Assembly (NCBI GenBank): GCA_019802505.1
Contig: JAFMOC010000045.1
Span: 2,533,001 to 2,597,000 of the forward strand
DNA: 64,000 nucleotides
From: Corydoras sp. C115
Lineage: Eukaryota > Chordata > Actinopteri > Siluriformes > Callichthyidae
Reading direction: 5' to 3'
In this document: in pieces, positions 1 to 9,345 of the stretch
Layout of the letters: each line of letters starts with the position of its first letter
Position numbering within the stretch: position 1 is the stretch's first letter
Translations under genes and position numbers: made by a program
The notes under the pieces: generated by a model
What the model saw: only the letters and a program-made list of their open reading frames with translations
Told to the model about the DNA's origin: nothing
The model's database searches: none

Positions 1-215
1 TAGGCTTGGGGTGTGGGGGCAATTTACCATCAACCTATGTTTTTTGAACTGTAGAAGAACTTACCAAGATACCAAACCTTACCATACCAAGCTCTGTCTT
101 GGCTTTATTGGTCCAGCACCCAAACTATTCTCCCCTGGTGGGCATGGGGATCCCAATGCAACCGTGGTATACCATATCCTGTCCTGGATGTATCTGCCCA
201 GCGCCCGAGACGTAT
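1..215. mobile_element. Rearranged V-SINE piece, left copy of a direct duplication
   Basis: The first part reads like the antisense SINE core (GGGCAATTTACC, then CCATCAACCTATGTTTTT). It then switches to the sense 3' body (CCAGCACCCAAACTATTCTC, GGTGGGCATGGGGA). The same chimera recurs at 659-860 with a few differences, so the chimera formed before it was duplicated. This copy runs off the left edge of the window. Confidence 0.6.
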
Positions 216-560
216 CACGAAGAGACTCGTGCCAGAGCACAGAATGGAAAAGCTTTGAGAAGGTTTTCTTCTGTTCGGCGGAGATGCAGAAAGTCCTTAG
301 TCATCCCTACTTTATTTTTGACAGCGTTCAAGAATCAGAGCGAGAATAAATATCGAATGGGAATGTTTCCTCCCTGTGAGTGTTTGATATGCTCAGGGTT
401 CTGTAAAAGATTGCATGATTGGACGTTCTACACTTTGCTTGTGTGATAAACATCCCATTTCTCCTTTAATGTGCTTCTCTAAGTTACATGGCACAGTGTG
501 ACCGTTTCTCATGCTCGCTCTGAAGTGGGCAACGTATTTACATTTAAGTCCCCACACCCT
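216..560. other. Low-copy DNA, no feature recognised
   Basis: AT-balanced sequence between two SINE-derived pieces. Short frames on the plus strand have no recognisable domain. No promoter or splice pattern stands out. Confidence 0.4.
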
Positions 561-564
561 TCAA

Positions 565-640
565 TCCATCCATTATCTTCTGCTTGATCCAATACTAAGA
601 TAAACCTTTATTTGTCCCACAATGGGGAAATTCACAGGGA
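565..640 (-). mobile_element. SINE tail stub followed by a LINE-type 3' end
   Basis: An antisense SINE tail (CCATCCATTATCTTCTGCTT) stops after about 30 bases. Next comes TTTATTTGTCCCACAATGGG, the reverse complement of a LINE-like 3' end (CCCATTGTGGGACAAATAAA). A sense copy of that LINE end lies at 3205-3262. The parent LINE clade cannot be named from so short a piece. Confidence 0.5.
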
Positions 641-658
641 CGAGGGACTACTAGGGAC

Positions 659-973
659 TAGGCTTGGGTGTGTGGGGGCAATTTACCATCAACCTATGTT
701 TTTGAACTGTAGAAGAACTTACCAAGATACCAAACCTTACCATACCAAGCTTTGTCTTGGCTTTATTGGTCCAGCGCCCAAACTATTCTCCCCTGGTGGG
801 CATGGGGAACCCAATGCAACCCTGGTATACCATATAGTATCCCCAGTGATAGACAAGCACCCTGTCCTGGGTGTATCTGCCCAGCGCCCGAGACGTTCTC
901 CCCTGGATGGGCATGGGGAACCACCCCCCCGCGACCCTAATATAGGATAAAGCAGAAGATGCTGAATGGATGG
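659..973. mobile_element. Rearranged V-SINE piece, right copy of the duplication
   Basis: Repeats the chimera of 1-190 and continues into a sense SINE 3' body with a second CTGCCCAGCGCCCGAGACG block, a C tract, GCGACCCTAATATAGGATAA and a GAATGGATGG tail. The 3' body therefore occurs twice in tandem in this copy. Confidence 0.6.
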
Positions 974-1162
974 AAAATTTCAAAGCTGCTAGAACAGAAC
1001 TTAAACTTGATTAAACTTTTAGGGATAGATTGGCGCCCTGTAAAGTGGAGGATAATGATTGGAGGGACAGTGTTTAATCGTGGAAGATCCCTGTAGTGAT
1101 TTTTAGTGGGAAATCAGTAGCATTTTAATGAGCATTCTTTACAAACTCTGCTTCATTTCAGT
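974..1162. other. Low-copy spacer
   Basis: Short unique-looking stretch between the chimeric SINE and the antisense SINE array. Nothing recognised. Confidence 0.3.
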
Positions 1163-2352
1163 TCATCCATCCATCCATTATCTTCCGCTTTATCTTCTAC
1201 TAGGGTTGGGGGGGAACGTTTCGGGCGCTGGGCAGATACACCCAGGACAGGGCGCCAATCTATCACTGGGCACACACTCACTCACACAGACACACTCTAT
1301 ATGGGGCAATTTGGAGAACTCTATTGACCCATGTGGACACGGGGAGAACATGGAAACTCCACCCAGATTGGGATTCGAACCAGGAATCCCCAGCGCTGAG
1401 AGGAGAACGTGCCAACCACTAAACCACCGTGCCGCCCATCCAGCCATCATCTAACCTTTAATTCTATCATGGAGGGTCGGGGGGGGGGGGGGGGGTGGGG
1501 GGGGGGGGGGGGGGGGGGGCAGCCAATTCACCTTGATCCACTGGGCACACACTCACTCACTCACACAGACACACTCTATATGGGGCAATTTGGAGAACTC
1601 AATTGACTTGATCCATGTTTTTGGACTGTGGGAGGAAACCGGAGAACCCGGAGGAAACCCACGTGGACACGGGGAGAACATGGAAACTCCACCCAGATTG
1701 GGATTCGAACCAGGAATCCCCAGCGCTGAGAGGAGAACGTGCCAACCACTAAACCACCGTGCCGCCCATCCAGCCATCATCTAACACTTAATTCTATCAT
1801 GGAGGGTCGGGGTGGGGGGGGGGGGCAACCAATTCACCTTCATCCACTGGGCACACACTCACTCACTCACACAGACACACTCTATATGGGGCAATTTGGA
1901 GAACTCAATTGACTTGATCCATGTTTTTAGACTGTGGGAGGAAACCGGAGAACCCGGAGGAAACCCACGTGGAGACGGGGAGAACGTGGAAACTCCACCC
2001 GGATTGGGATTCGAACCGGGAATCCCTAGCGCTGAGAGGAGAACATGCCAACCATTAAACCACCGTGCCGCCCATCCAGTCATCATCTAACATTTAATTC
2101 TATCATGGAGGGTCGGGGGGGGGGGGGGCAGCCAATTCACCTTGATCCACTGGGCACACACTCACACAGACACACTCTATATGGGGCAATTTGGAGAACT
2201 CAATTGACCCGATCCATGTTTTTGGACTGTGGGAGGAAACCGGAGAAAACCCACGTGGACACGGGGAGAACATGGAAACTCCACCCAGATGGGGATTCGA
2301 ACCCCTAACGCTGAGAGGAGAACATGCCAACCACAAAGCCACCGTGCCGCCC
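1163..2352 (-). repeat. Four-unit head-to-tail V-SINE array
   Basis: Four antisense SINE units end in GCCGCCC at about 1437, 1767, 2073 and 2352 (periods about 330, 306, 279). Units 2-4 begin with one shared junction: CATCCAGCCATCATCTAAC, then TTCTATCATGGAGGGTCGG, a G tract, and the SINE core at CACTGGGCACACACTC. Units 2-4 thus lack the SINE 3' body. The shared junction shows tandem amplification of one rearranged copy, not separate insertions. The G tract in unit 2 spans about 1479-1520. Confidence 0.8.
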
Positions 2353-2386
2353 TCGTTTCAGTAACTCCATGAACTGAGTCCAGGTG

Positions 2387-2580
2387 TGACGTCACAGGCG
2401 GATCAGTGGGTCAGTGTTAGGGTGGCCACGCCGCGGCGTCTCGGTTCGATTCCGCGCGTCTCTGGCTGAAGGTAGAGCGGAGCGTGCCGCAGTGGTCCCG
2501 GCTTAACTGGCGGCCGCACGCCGCCCTCTGATTGGCTGAGCGGCCCCGGTGACCACGCCCTCCCCGGGCTCCCACACACC
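2387..2580 (+). promoter_or_regulatory. CpG-island promoter candidate
   Basis: The sequence turns abruptly CpG-rich after the SINE array. It holds a perfect palindromic CRE (TGACGTCA, 2387-2394), an inverted CCAAT box (ATTGG, 2531-2535) and a KLF/Sp-like CCACGCCCTCCCC near 2551. No TATA box is visible, as expected for a CpG-island promoter. Direction is inferred from the donor site at 2690. It could also be a CpG-rich enhancer. Confidence 0.5.
2404..2470 (+). other. tRNA-like Pol III head with perfect B box inside the CpG island
   Basis: GGTTCGATTCC at 2443-2453 matches the B-box consensus exactly. An imperfect A-box-like stretch (TGGGTCAGTGTTAGGG) lies about 36 bases upstream. The layout resembles the head of a tRNA-derived SINE different from the main family. 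No intact tRNA cloverleaf was worked out, so it is called a SINE-head remnant. Confidence 0.4.
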
Positions 2581-2689
2581 GCGGCTCTCAGATGAGGAGG
2601 AGGCCGGCGGAGCGGCGGTGTGAGCGGCGTGTGGACGCTATTCAGCCTGGATATTACAACCAGACGCGGCCGCGCCGAACGCGAACGAG
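2581..2689 (+). CDS. Possible first exon, 5' UTR or short N-terminal coding piece
   Basis: CpG-rich segment just downstream of the promoter-like elements, ending ACGAG|GTAAAT, a good vertebrate splice donor with GT at 2690-2691. An ATG at 2592 opens a frame that stays open to the donor. It gives about 33 arginine-rich residues and meets TAA immediately if unspliced. The peptide matches no family I know. The segment may be only 5' UTR with a chance upstream frame. If real, most of this window would be the first intron of a plus-strand gene whose later exons lie outside it. Confidence 0.3.
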
Positions 2690-2693
2690 GTAA

Positions 2694-3200
2694 ATAAAGC
2701 AACGTTTTGTTTTCCAAACAGGGCGAGAAAACGAGGCACAGTGAGGGAGGGAGGGTTAGAGACACGCGGCGGTGCGCCTCCGAGGACGCGGCTTTATTAT
2801 AGCCTTAGAATAAAGACCTCACCGACCGATCGCGCTTCATCCCCGAGTCCCGGAGAGGGCTGCGAGGGGAGGGGGGGCGAGCTGCTGCTGCTGCTGCTCT
2901 CACCTGCTTTAATACCAGTGTCACACTGAGGTGTGTTTACAGAGAACTCCTTTAAGTTTATTAAGGTCCAAACTGCACCGGGCTGCTGATTCCAGAGGTT
3001 GGATTGAGGTTGCTTAGATGATGGCTTAGATGATGGCAACAATTTGGCTCGAACCCCGAAATCAAACGATCATCAGGCGTCATGAGTCAATGTTTTTGGG
3101 AGGGGTTTGGCGTTGACATGGGGTTTGGTGGTCGTCTCTGGATTCCCTCGCAGGTAAATAAACGAACAAACCAGAAAGGCTTTTTTTATCTGCTGCTGAG
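2694..3200. other. CpG-island shoulder and low-copy DNA
   Basis: CpG-rich to about 2880, with a (GCT)n run at about 2880-2898, then ordinary composition. Two copies of GCTTAGATGATGG lie near 3012-3034. No exon supported. Confidence 0.4.
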
Positions 3201-3204
3201 AAAT

Positions 3205-3262
3205 GTGAATTTCCCCATTGTGGGGCAAATAAAGGTTCATCTTGTCTTATCTTATCTTTTAA
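3205..3262 (+). mobile_element. LINE-type 3' end with short tail repeat
   Basis: AATTTCCCCATTGTGGGGCA leads into AATAAAGG and a (TCTTA)n-like tail. This is typical of non-LTR retrotransposon 3' termini in fish. Only the last 60 bases or so are present, as expected for strong 5' truncation. Confidence 0.5.
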
Positions 3263-3293
3263 TTGCCGTCTCTCGTCACCAGCGGCGGTCCAG

Positions 3294-4197
3294 CACATGT
3301 GCAGGCTGGTGTGAGGAGCTCATGTGAGGAGCTCATGTGCAGGCTGGTGTGAGGAGCTCATGTGAGGAGCTCATGTGCAGGCTGATATGAGGAGCTCATG
3401 GGCAGGCTGATGTGAGGAGCTCATGTGCAGGCTGGTGTGAGGAGCTCATGGGCAGGCTGATGTGAGGAGCTCATGTGCAGGCTGATGTGAGGAGCTCATG
3501 GGCAGACTGATGTGAGGAGCTCATGGGCAGGCTGATATGAGGAGCTCATGTGAGGAGCTCATGTGCAGGCTGGTGTGAGGAGCTGATGTGAGGAGCTGAT
3601 GTGAGGAGCTCATGTGCAGGCTGATGTGAGGAGCTCATGGGCAGGCTGATGTGAGGAGCTCATGTGAGGAGCTGATATGAGGAGCTCATGTGCAGGCTGG
3701 TGTGAGGAGCTCATGTGCAGGCTGGTGTGAGGAGCTCATGTGCAGGCTGGTGTGAGGAGCTCATGGGCAGGCTGATGTGAGGAGCTCATGGGCAGGCTGA
3801 TGTGAGGAGCTCATGGGCAGGCTGATGTGAGGAGCTCATGGGCAGACTGATGTGAGGAGCTCATGGGCAGACTGATGTGAGGAGCTCATGGGCAGACTGA
3901 TGTGAGGAGCTCATGTGCAGGCTGATGTGAGGAGCTCATGTGAGGAGCTGATATGAGGAGCTCATGGGCAGGCTGATGTGAGGAGCTCATGGGCAGGCTG
4001 ATGTGAGGAGCTCATGGGCAGGCTGGTGTGAGGAGCTCATGTGCAGGCTGATGTGAGGAGCTCATGGGCAGGCTGATGTGAGGAGCTCATGGGCAGGCTG
4101 ATGTGAGGAGCTCATGGGCAGGCTGGTGTGAGGAGCTCATGTGAGGAGCTCATGTGCAGGCTGATGTGAGGAGCTCATGGGCAGGCTGATGTGAGGA
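3294..4197 (+). repeat. Two-module minisatellite (13 + 12 bp)
   Basis: About 900 bp built from module A (TGTGAGGAGCTCA, 13 nt) and module B (TGGGCAGGCTGA and variants, 12 nt). The usual order is AB, a 25-bp period. Occasional AA runs occur and I saw no BB. Module B varies at G/T, G/A and A/G positions. No frame is maintained, so it is not coding. Confidence 0.95.
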
Positions 4198-4925
4198 TGC
4201 TGTGATCAGACTGGTCAGTTGAGAAGCTCAGACTCCGTCTGATGGTTTCCTTCCTCCCCTCTGATCCATAAACCCACTCGGCTCCTCTGCCGCGATCACC
4301 AAATTAAACCCACAATTAGTGTTGGTATAAATAATCATCCAGGCGGCTGGACTGCGTCCAGCTCTCACATCTTTCCAGTTAAAGTCCAACCACAAAGCCT
4401 CGATGCAGACAACAGCAACAGCCCCAGCAGCTCTGCCTGTGTTTGCATGAAAATGATCCATTTTCAGAGGATCACGATCGATTTCGTTCCACCAGAAGGC
4501 AGGAAATGCTTAAACATGATCCACACAAGGCTTCATTCCTGATGTAATGACTAAATGGAGCCCTGCCAGCACCTATTAGCGGCCAGTAATGAAAGTCACT
4601 CCTCTGAAGGTGTTATGAGGGATTTGGTAATGCTGTGGAAGCTCACTGTAAACAACAGACATGAAGGATTCATGAGAGTTTTTTTGTATATTCGCAATAT
4701 ATGGATCATCCATTATGTATAGCTACATCCATAACTGCTCATCAGAACACGCAGCTTGACCTGCAGTACCCTCTGGGTGGCAGTGGGGTTAAAAAGTGTG
4801 CATTTGCACTTATGGACCTAATAAGCTTAATGGAAGACTAGAGGCAGGCTCACGTTGACCGTACGGAATCTTTTGTGTTTATTATTCATACCGTCTGACC
4901 TTTTAATCAGAATGCTGCATCCTGT
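4198..4925. other. Low-copy DNA, possible conserved noncoding sequence
   Basis: Repeat-free stretch of ordinary composition with homeodomain-type AATTA/TAAT motifs near 4302-4335. CAGCACCTATTAGCGGCCAG at about 4568 is the kind of string seen in fish noncoding elements. No open frame with a domain. Confidence 0.35.
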
Positions 4926-4927
4926 AG

Positions 4928-5080
4928 GCTCACAGCGAGAAGATCCTGGGGTCCTTTCTGTGGGGAGTTTGCATGTTCTCCGTCTTTTTATGTGAGTTTC
5001 ATGCCGGGTCCACCATCATAAGCTGTGTAAATCATGTGAAGTGTCTTGTCCTTGGGTCTGAATGGCAACCTGTTTAGGTT
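4928..5080 (+). mobile_element. Older V-SINE of a different subfamily
   Basis: Reads GGCTCACAGCGAGAAGATCC followed by the V-domain (GGGGAGTTTGCATGTTCTCC, then a diverged GTGAGTTTCATGCCGGG). The 'cacagcgagaaggtcctggg' style head is that of classic zebrafish-type (DANA/mermaid-like) V-SINEs, not of the dominant family here. It is diverged, hence older. Confidence 0.5.
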
Positions 5081-5182
5081 GTTGCTCTATATTTTGCCGT
5101 TTTTAGTGCTTTGAAAGGCACTTGCACCACCACCACCATAACCTGAGGTTCTAGTTCGAATTTTATTTGATGTTAAGCGGTA

Positions 5183-5744
5183 GGCGGCACGGTGGCTTAG
5201 TGGTTTGCATGTTCTCCTCTCAGCGCTAGGGATTCCCGGTTCGAATCCCAATCTGGGTGGAGTTCTGGATGATGGTAGCTCAGCGGTTAGGGTGTTGGGC
5301 TAATTTGAAGGTTGGCGGTTCAAATACCAGGTCCACTGCAGTTACCAGTGGGGGTTCTTGAGCAAGACCCTTAACCCTCATTGCTCCAGGGGTGTTGTGA
5401 TTAACCCTGTGCTTACCTTGTAAATCGCTTTGGATAAAATCATCTGCTAAATGACCAAATGTAATGTAAATGAGTTTGCATGTTCTCCCCGTGTCCGTGT
5501 GGGTTTCCTCCGGGTTCTCCGGTTTCCTCCCACAGTCCAAAAACATGGATCAAGTCAATTGAGTTCTCCAAATTGCCCCATATAGAGTGTGTCTGTATGA
5601 GAGAGTGTGTGCCCAGCGATGGATTGGCACCCTGTCCTGGGCGTATCTGCCCAGCGCCCGAGACGTTCTCCCCTGGATGGGTATGGGGAACCCCCCCGCG
5701 ACCCTAATAGAGGATGAAGCGGGCGATAATGGATGGATGAATGA
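5183..5744 (+). mobile_element. Full-length V-SINE split by a second SINE
   Basis: Full SINE with head at 5183 and GATGGATGAATGA tail. It is flanked by an exact 13-bp target duplication, ATGTTAAGCGGTA, at 5170-5182 and 5745-5757. The copy is interrupted at GGAGTT (5259-5264) by the SINE at 5265-5471 and resumes with GAGTTTGCATGTTC. This gives a clear relative age. Confidence 0.9.
5265..5471 (+). mobile_element. Second tRNA-derived SINE family, nested
   Basis: Pol III-type head (TGGTAGCTCAGCGGTTAGGG, B-box-like GGTTCAAATACC), body CTTGAGCAAGACCCTTAACC, and 3' end CGCTTTGGATAAAATCATCT then GCTAAATGA. That end resembles CR1/L2-type partner LINE tails. It sits inside a V-SINE with a short GAGTT duplication (5260-5264, 5472-5476). 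An antisense relative is at 34424-34623. Confidence 0.85.
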
Positions 5745-5757
5745 ATGTTAAGCGGTA

Positions 5758-6420
5758 ATAGAATTAAAAGCTGACTGCTTTTCCCCCAACTGCTATAAAT
5801 AATGTCTAAAAAGCTGATGGAACCGTTAGCACCCACTCAGACGTTCTGATATTTACATCATCATAACCTATGAATTTTCCTGGTGGATATTTGTAGTCTG
5901 TTGTAATAAAAAAGGGTTTTAGTTCATTTTATAATGTTTATTTATCGAACTCCGTTAGCACAGTGAGATTAGGAGGCTCTAATAAGCTCATTCTTTAGAC
6001 GAATGGACACATAAGGCTGTGCGGAAATGTATTTTATAGCGTGAGGTAAATCAAAAAGGGGACGGGAGTTGATTTCTGTAATGAAGCTGCACTCTGGGGC
6101 TGCTTCCGTTCCTCTCACTCGGTGGCTTCAGGTTGGTAGACGATGCTTTTCAGACATTGCTGCTGCATGTCTCGCAGCTGTACTAAAAATGGACGTCTCA
6201 ATTTGGCTGCAGTCAGTTTTCATTTCCAACAATTAGCAGATTTTCTCATTCAGAGCAACATGGGCACAGATAGAGTGGAGTGAATTGGAACTCAACCAGG
6301 GGTCACGTGACGTGTTTAAGGGCCAGAAAGTGGCAGCAGGCCAGTTCTATGGATTAACCCTTCACTCTCTAATCCACAGATCAGTACCCTCTTCAGTTTA
6401 CCACAAGTGGGTAGGATAGG
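5758..6420. other. Low-copy DNA
   Basis: Unique-looking, AT-leaning sequence. No repeat family, exon or RNA gene recognised. Confidence 0.35.
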
Positions 6421-6424
6421 TAGG

Positions 6425-6986
6425 GGCAGCATGTGGGTTTCCTATGGGTTGTTGGGTTCCCAGTCCAAAAACGTGGGTTCAAGGTGAAGTGACTGCTTAA
6501 AATGGTCCCTATCTAAATTTCCCCTATATAATATGAGTCGGGCGGCACGGTGGCTTAGTGGTCGGCATGTTCTCTTCTCGGCGCTAGGGATTCCCGGTTC
6601 GAATCCCCATCTGGGTGGAGTTTCCATGTTCTCCCCGTGTCTGCGTGGGTTTCCTCCGGGTTCTCCGGTTTCCTCCCACAGTCCAAAAACATGGATCAAG
6701 TCAATTGAGTTCTCCAAATTGCCCCATATAGAGTGTGTCTGTGTGAGTGAGTGTGTGCCCAGCGATAGATTGGCGCTCTGTCCTGGGTGTATCTGCCCAG
6801 CACCCGAAACCCCCCACCCGACCCTAATATAGGATAACTCGGGAGATAATGGATGGATGAATGAATAATATGAGTCTATGTGATGGGCTGTTTCCCTGTC
6901 CAGTGCCCAGTGCTCAAAATGTTCTCCCCTGGATAAGCACAGGGACTTAGTAGAGGATTAAGCAGAAGATAATGAGATTAGAAGAT
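6425..6986 (+). mobile_element. Old V-SINE split by a young V-SINE
   Basis: Diverged halves (6425-6539 with CCAGTCCAAAAACGTGGG and CTAAATTTCCCCTATATAAT; 6877-6986 with AAAATGTTCTCCCCTGGATA) flank a much less diverged copy at 6540-6864. The head is missing or too degraded to see. Confidence 0.75.
6540..6864 (+). mobile_element. Young V-SINE inserted in an old V-SINE
   Basis: Nearly full-length, with a 12-bp target duplication ATAATATGAGTC at 6528-6539 and 6865-6876. The 3' body is shortened at the C tract (CCCGAAACCCCCCACCCGAC). Tail GATGGATGAATGA. Confidence 0.92.
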
Positions 6987-6989
6987 TAT

Positions 6990-7636
6990 AATATAGGCAT
7001 TTTTTTTAAAAACCCCATTTATTTTCACTTTGGTGCTGCCTACAAAATGACAACACAACCTCAGAGGTCTATGAGTTCAGGACCTTCTGTTACCCTGAAT
7101 CGATTAAGCCGATGAGAAAACAAATGAACACACGATCTTGCGTTCAAAAGCTCTTCATGTGAAAACTCTATTGGGACTCCAAGCCCAATTGTGAGCAACC
7201 TTATGACCTCATGTCTACTATTTTTGCCAAACGGGACAGTGTGGTGAAATATGTGAGGACAGAAGAGGATTAAAGCCCATCAACAACCTCTGCTGAGCGT
7301 CAGCCGTGAACTGGAAGCTCATCATGTCAAACTGATAAGTAATCTGAGTGACCATCTCGCTGCAGAGCTGCAGTGGAACGGGGTGGTGGTGCATATGTGA
7401 TGGACAGATGCTGTTTTCTTTCCTTTTTCCTTTTCATACTGAGAGTAGGTGAGTGGAGCAAGCGGCTGGTGTGAAGGACTGTGTGAGTAAACGTGTCTTT
7501 GATCCTTGCCCTTCACACTTGTCCTTTGGTGTCGGTTTGAGAGAAGCTATTATGTAGGGAAATGTGGAAAGATGAGGTACGCATCATGTTCTTTAACGAT
7601 GAGAGATGACCCACTTATTAACAACCAATCCCCTAT
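6990..7636. other. Low-copy DNA
   Basis: No repeat or exon recognised. Contains a T-run near 7001 and ordinary unique sequence. Confidence 0.35.
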
Positions 7637-8346
7637 TATCCATCCATTATCTTCTGCTTTATCCTATATTAGGGTCGCGGGGGGGTTCCCCATGCCCATC
7701 CAGGGGAGAACGATTCGGGCGCTGGGCAGATACACCCAGGACAGGGCGCCAGTCTATCGCTGGGGACACTTTGGAGAGCTCAATTGACTTGATCTGGGGC
7801 TCTCAGTGCTAGGGATTCCCGGTTCGAATCCCCATCTGGGTGGAGTTTCCATGTTCTCCCCGTGGTCCGTGTGGGTTTCCTCGGGTTCTCCGGTTTCAAG
7901 TCAATTGAGTTCTCCGAATTGCCCCATTTAGAGTGTGTATGCATGCGTGTCCGTGTGGGTTTCCTCCGTGTTCTCCGGTTACAAGTCAATTGAGCTCTCC
8001 AAATTGCCCCATATAGAGTGTGTCTGTGTGAGTGAGTGTGTGCCCAGCGATGGATTGGCGCCCTGTCCTGGGTCTATCTGCCCAGCCCCCGAAACGTTCT
8101 CCCCTGGATGGGCATGGGCAACCCCCCCCCCTTCCCCGCGACCCTAATAGAGGATAAAGGGGAAGATAATGGATGAATGAATTGACTTGATCCATGTTTT
8201 TGGACTGTGGGAGGAAACCAGAGAACCCGGAGGAAACCCATGCGGACACGGGGAGAACATGGAAACTCCACCCAGATAGGGATTTGAACCAGGAATACCT
8301 AGTGCTGAGAGGAGAACATGCTAACCACTAAACCACCGTGCCGCCC
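7637..8346 (-). mobile_element. Antisense V-SINE split by a sense V-SINE
   Basis: The antisense 3' half (7637-7794) and 5' half (8180-8346, ending GTGCCGCCCC) are one element. They are separated by a sense copy that duplicated AATTGACTTGATC (7782-7794 and 8180-8192). The target lies within the SINE's own core, so this is a SINE-in-SINE insertion in opposite orientation. Confidence 0.9.
7795..8179 (+). mobile_element. Nested sense V-SINE with internal V-domain duplication
   Basis: The head is lost or truncated (starts GGGGCTCTCAGTGCTAGGG). The stretch GTCCGTGTGGGTTTCCTC through CAAGTCAATTGAG occurs twice (about 7865-7905 and 7949-7996). This is an internal tandem duplication of the V-domain/core. 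Tail GATAATGGATGAATGA. Confidence 0.85.
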
Positions 8347-8699
8347 CGATCCCCTATTAAACGTCCTTTATAATTAATAACCCCTAATTTAAAGAAGTAA
8401 CTCATTTTCTTTCCACCGAACCGTTGTTTTTTTTGTTTTTTTACATTTTTTTTTTTATTTTTACAGATTTTGTGACTTGCCTCGTGGAATACTCCAATAA
8501 TCTAAATGCCAAATGAACAAAGGAAATCAATGCACATAATAATGAGTGTGAACACAAACGGCATGCATATAATAATCCATCACACGCTGCAGGCCTCTGG
8601 ATATTAAACAGAGACCCAGATCGTGACCTTTTCTTAGCCTCGTTTCTGTTGATGTTATTGAATGCAGAGGTGAGGCCAAACTCTACAGTCATTCAGATC
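8347..8699. other. Low-copy DNA with poly-T runs
   Basis: T-rich stretch at 8427-8465, then unremarkable sequence up to the hAT-like element. Confidence 0.35.
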
Positions 8700-8707
8700 A
8701 TCTAGAA

Positions 8708-9095
8708 CAGGGGTGCCACACTTTTCTGACCCGAGTTCTACTTTTCCACTGGACAGGTCATCGAGATCTACCAGGGTTAATCATTTTTAAGGCTTTTATA
8801 TTGAAACCTTGTGAGGTTTGGACTGTGAGAGGAAACCGGAGAACCCGGAGGAAACCCACGCGGACACGGGGAGAACATGGAAACTCCACCCAGATGGGGA
8901 TTCGAACCAGGAATCCCTAGTGCTGAGAGGAGAACGTGCTAAACCACTAAGCCAACGTGCCGCCGCTTCCGATACTGTGCTGTAAAAAAAAAATAGCGCT
9001 GATAAGTGATTTTTTTTTTCTTTTTTTTCCAAACCCCATCGTGATCTACTTGAGACCCCTTCGCGATCGACCGGTCGACGTATTGAGCACTCCTG
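8708..9095. mobile_element. Non-autonomous hAT-like element with a SINE inside
   Basis: Begins CAGGGGTGCCACACTTTTC and ends GAGCACTCCTG, imperfect hAT-type terminal inverted repeats. Flanking 8-mers ATCTAGAA (8700-8707) and ATCGAGAT (9096-9103) match at 6 of 8 positions, consistent with an aged hAT target duplication. No transposase frame remains. An antisense V-SINE core-to-head fragment (8815-8965) interrupts it. Confidence 0.7.
8815..8965 (-). mobile_element. Antisense V-SINE fragment inside hAT
   Basis: Runs from the V-domain (GGACTGTGAGAGGAAACCGG) to the head (AAGCCAACGTGCCGCC). The 3' two thirds of the SINE are missing. Confidence 0.8.
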
Positions 9096-9124
9096 ATCGA
9101 GATGTTTCCAGAACCTCTTTGTCT

Positions 9125-9345
9125 CCGTCTTTTCGAGTTCAAATTCAAGTTATTTATTTCTATTGCGCTTTTTACAGCAGTACATCGTCACAAAGCAGCT
9201 TTACAGAATGAAAAGCCTTTAAACCCCCAAAGAGCAAACCGAAGCGACAGTGGCAAGAAAAAACTCCCTGTTATTCTGTTATTTAAGGAAGAAACCTTGT
9301 GAGGACCGAGGCTCAGTGGGGGACTCGTCCTCCTTGAGCGGCCAG
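9125..9345. repeat. Teleost dispersed repeat of unnamed family
   Basis: The block TTATTTATTTCTATTGCGC, then CAAAGCAGCTTTACAGAATG, GTGGCAAGAAAAAACTCCCT and GGAAGAAACCTTGTGAGGA has the pattern of an interspersed repeat common in fish genomes. Seen only once here. The family name is not assigned. Confidence 0.5.

Noticed and set aside
5480..5707. Family of ~75-aa proteins repeated across the window
   Set aside because: Identical frames recur in every sense SINE copy. They are SINE consensus readings.
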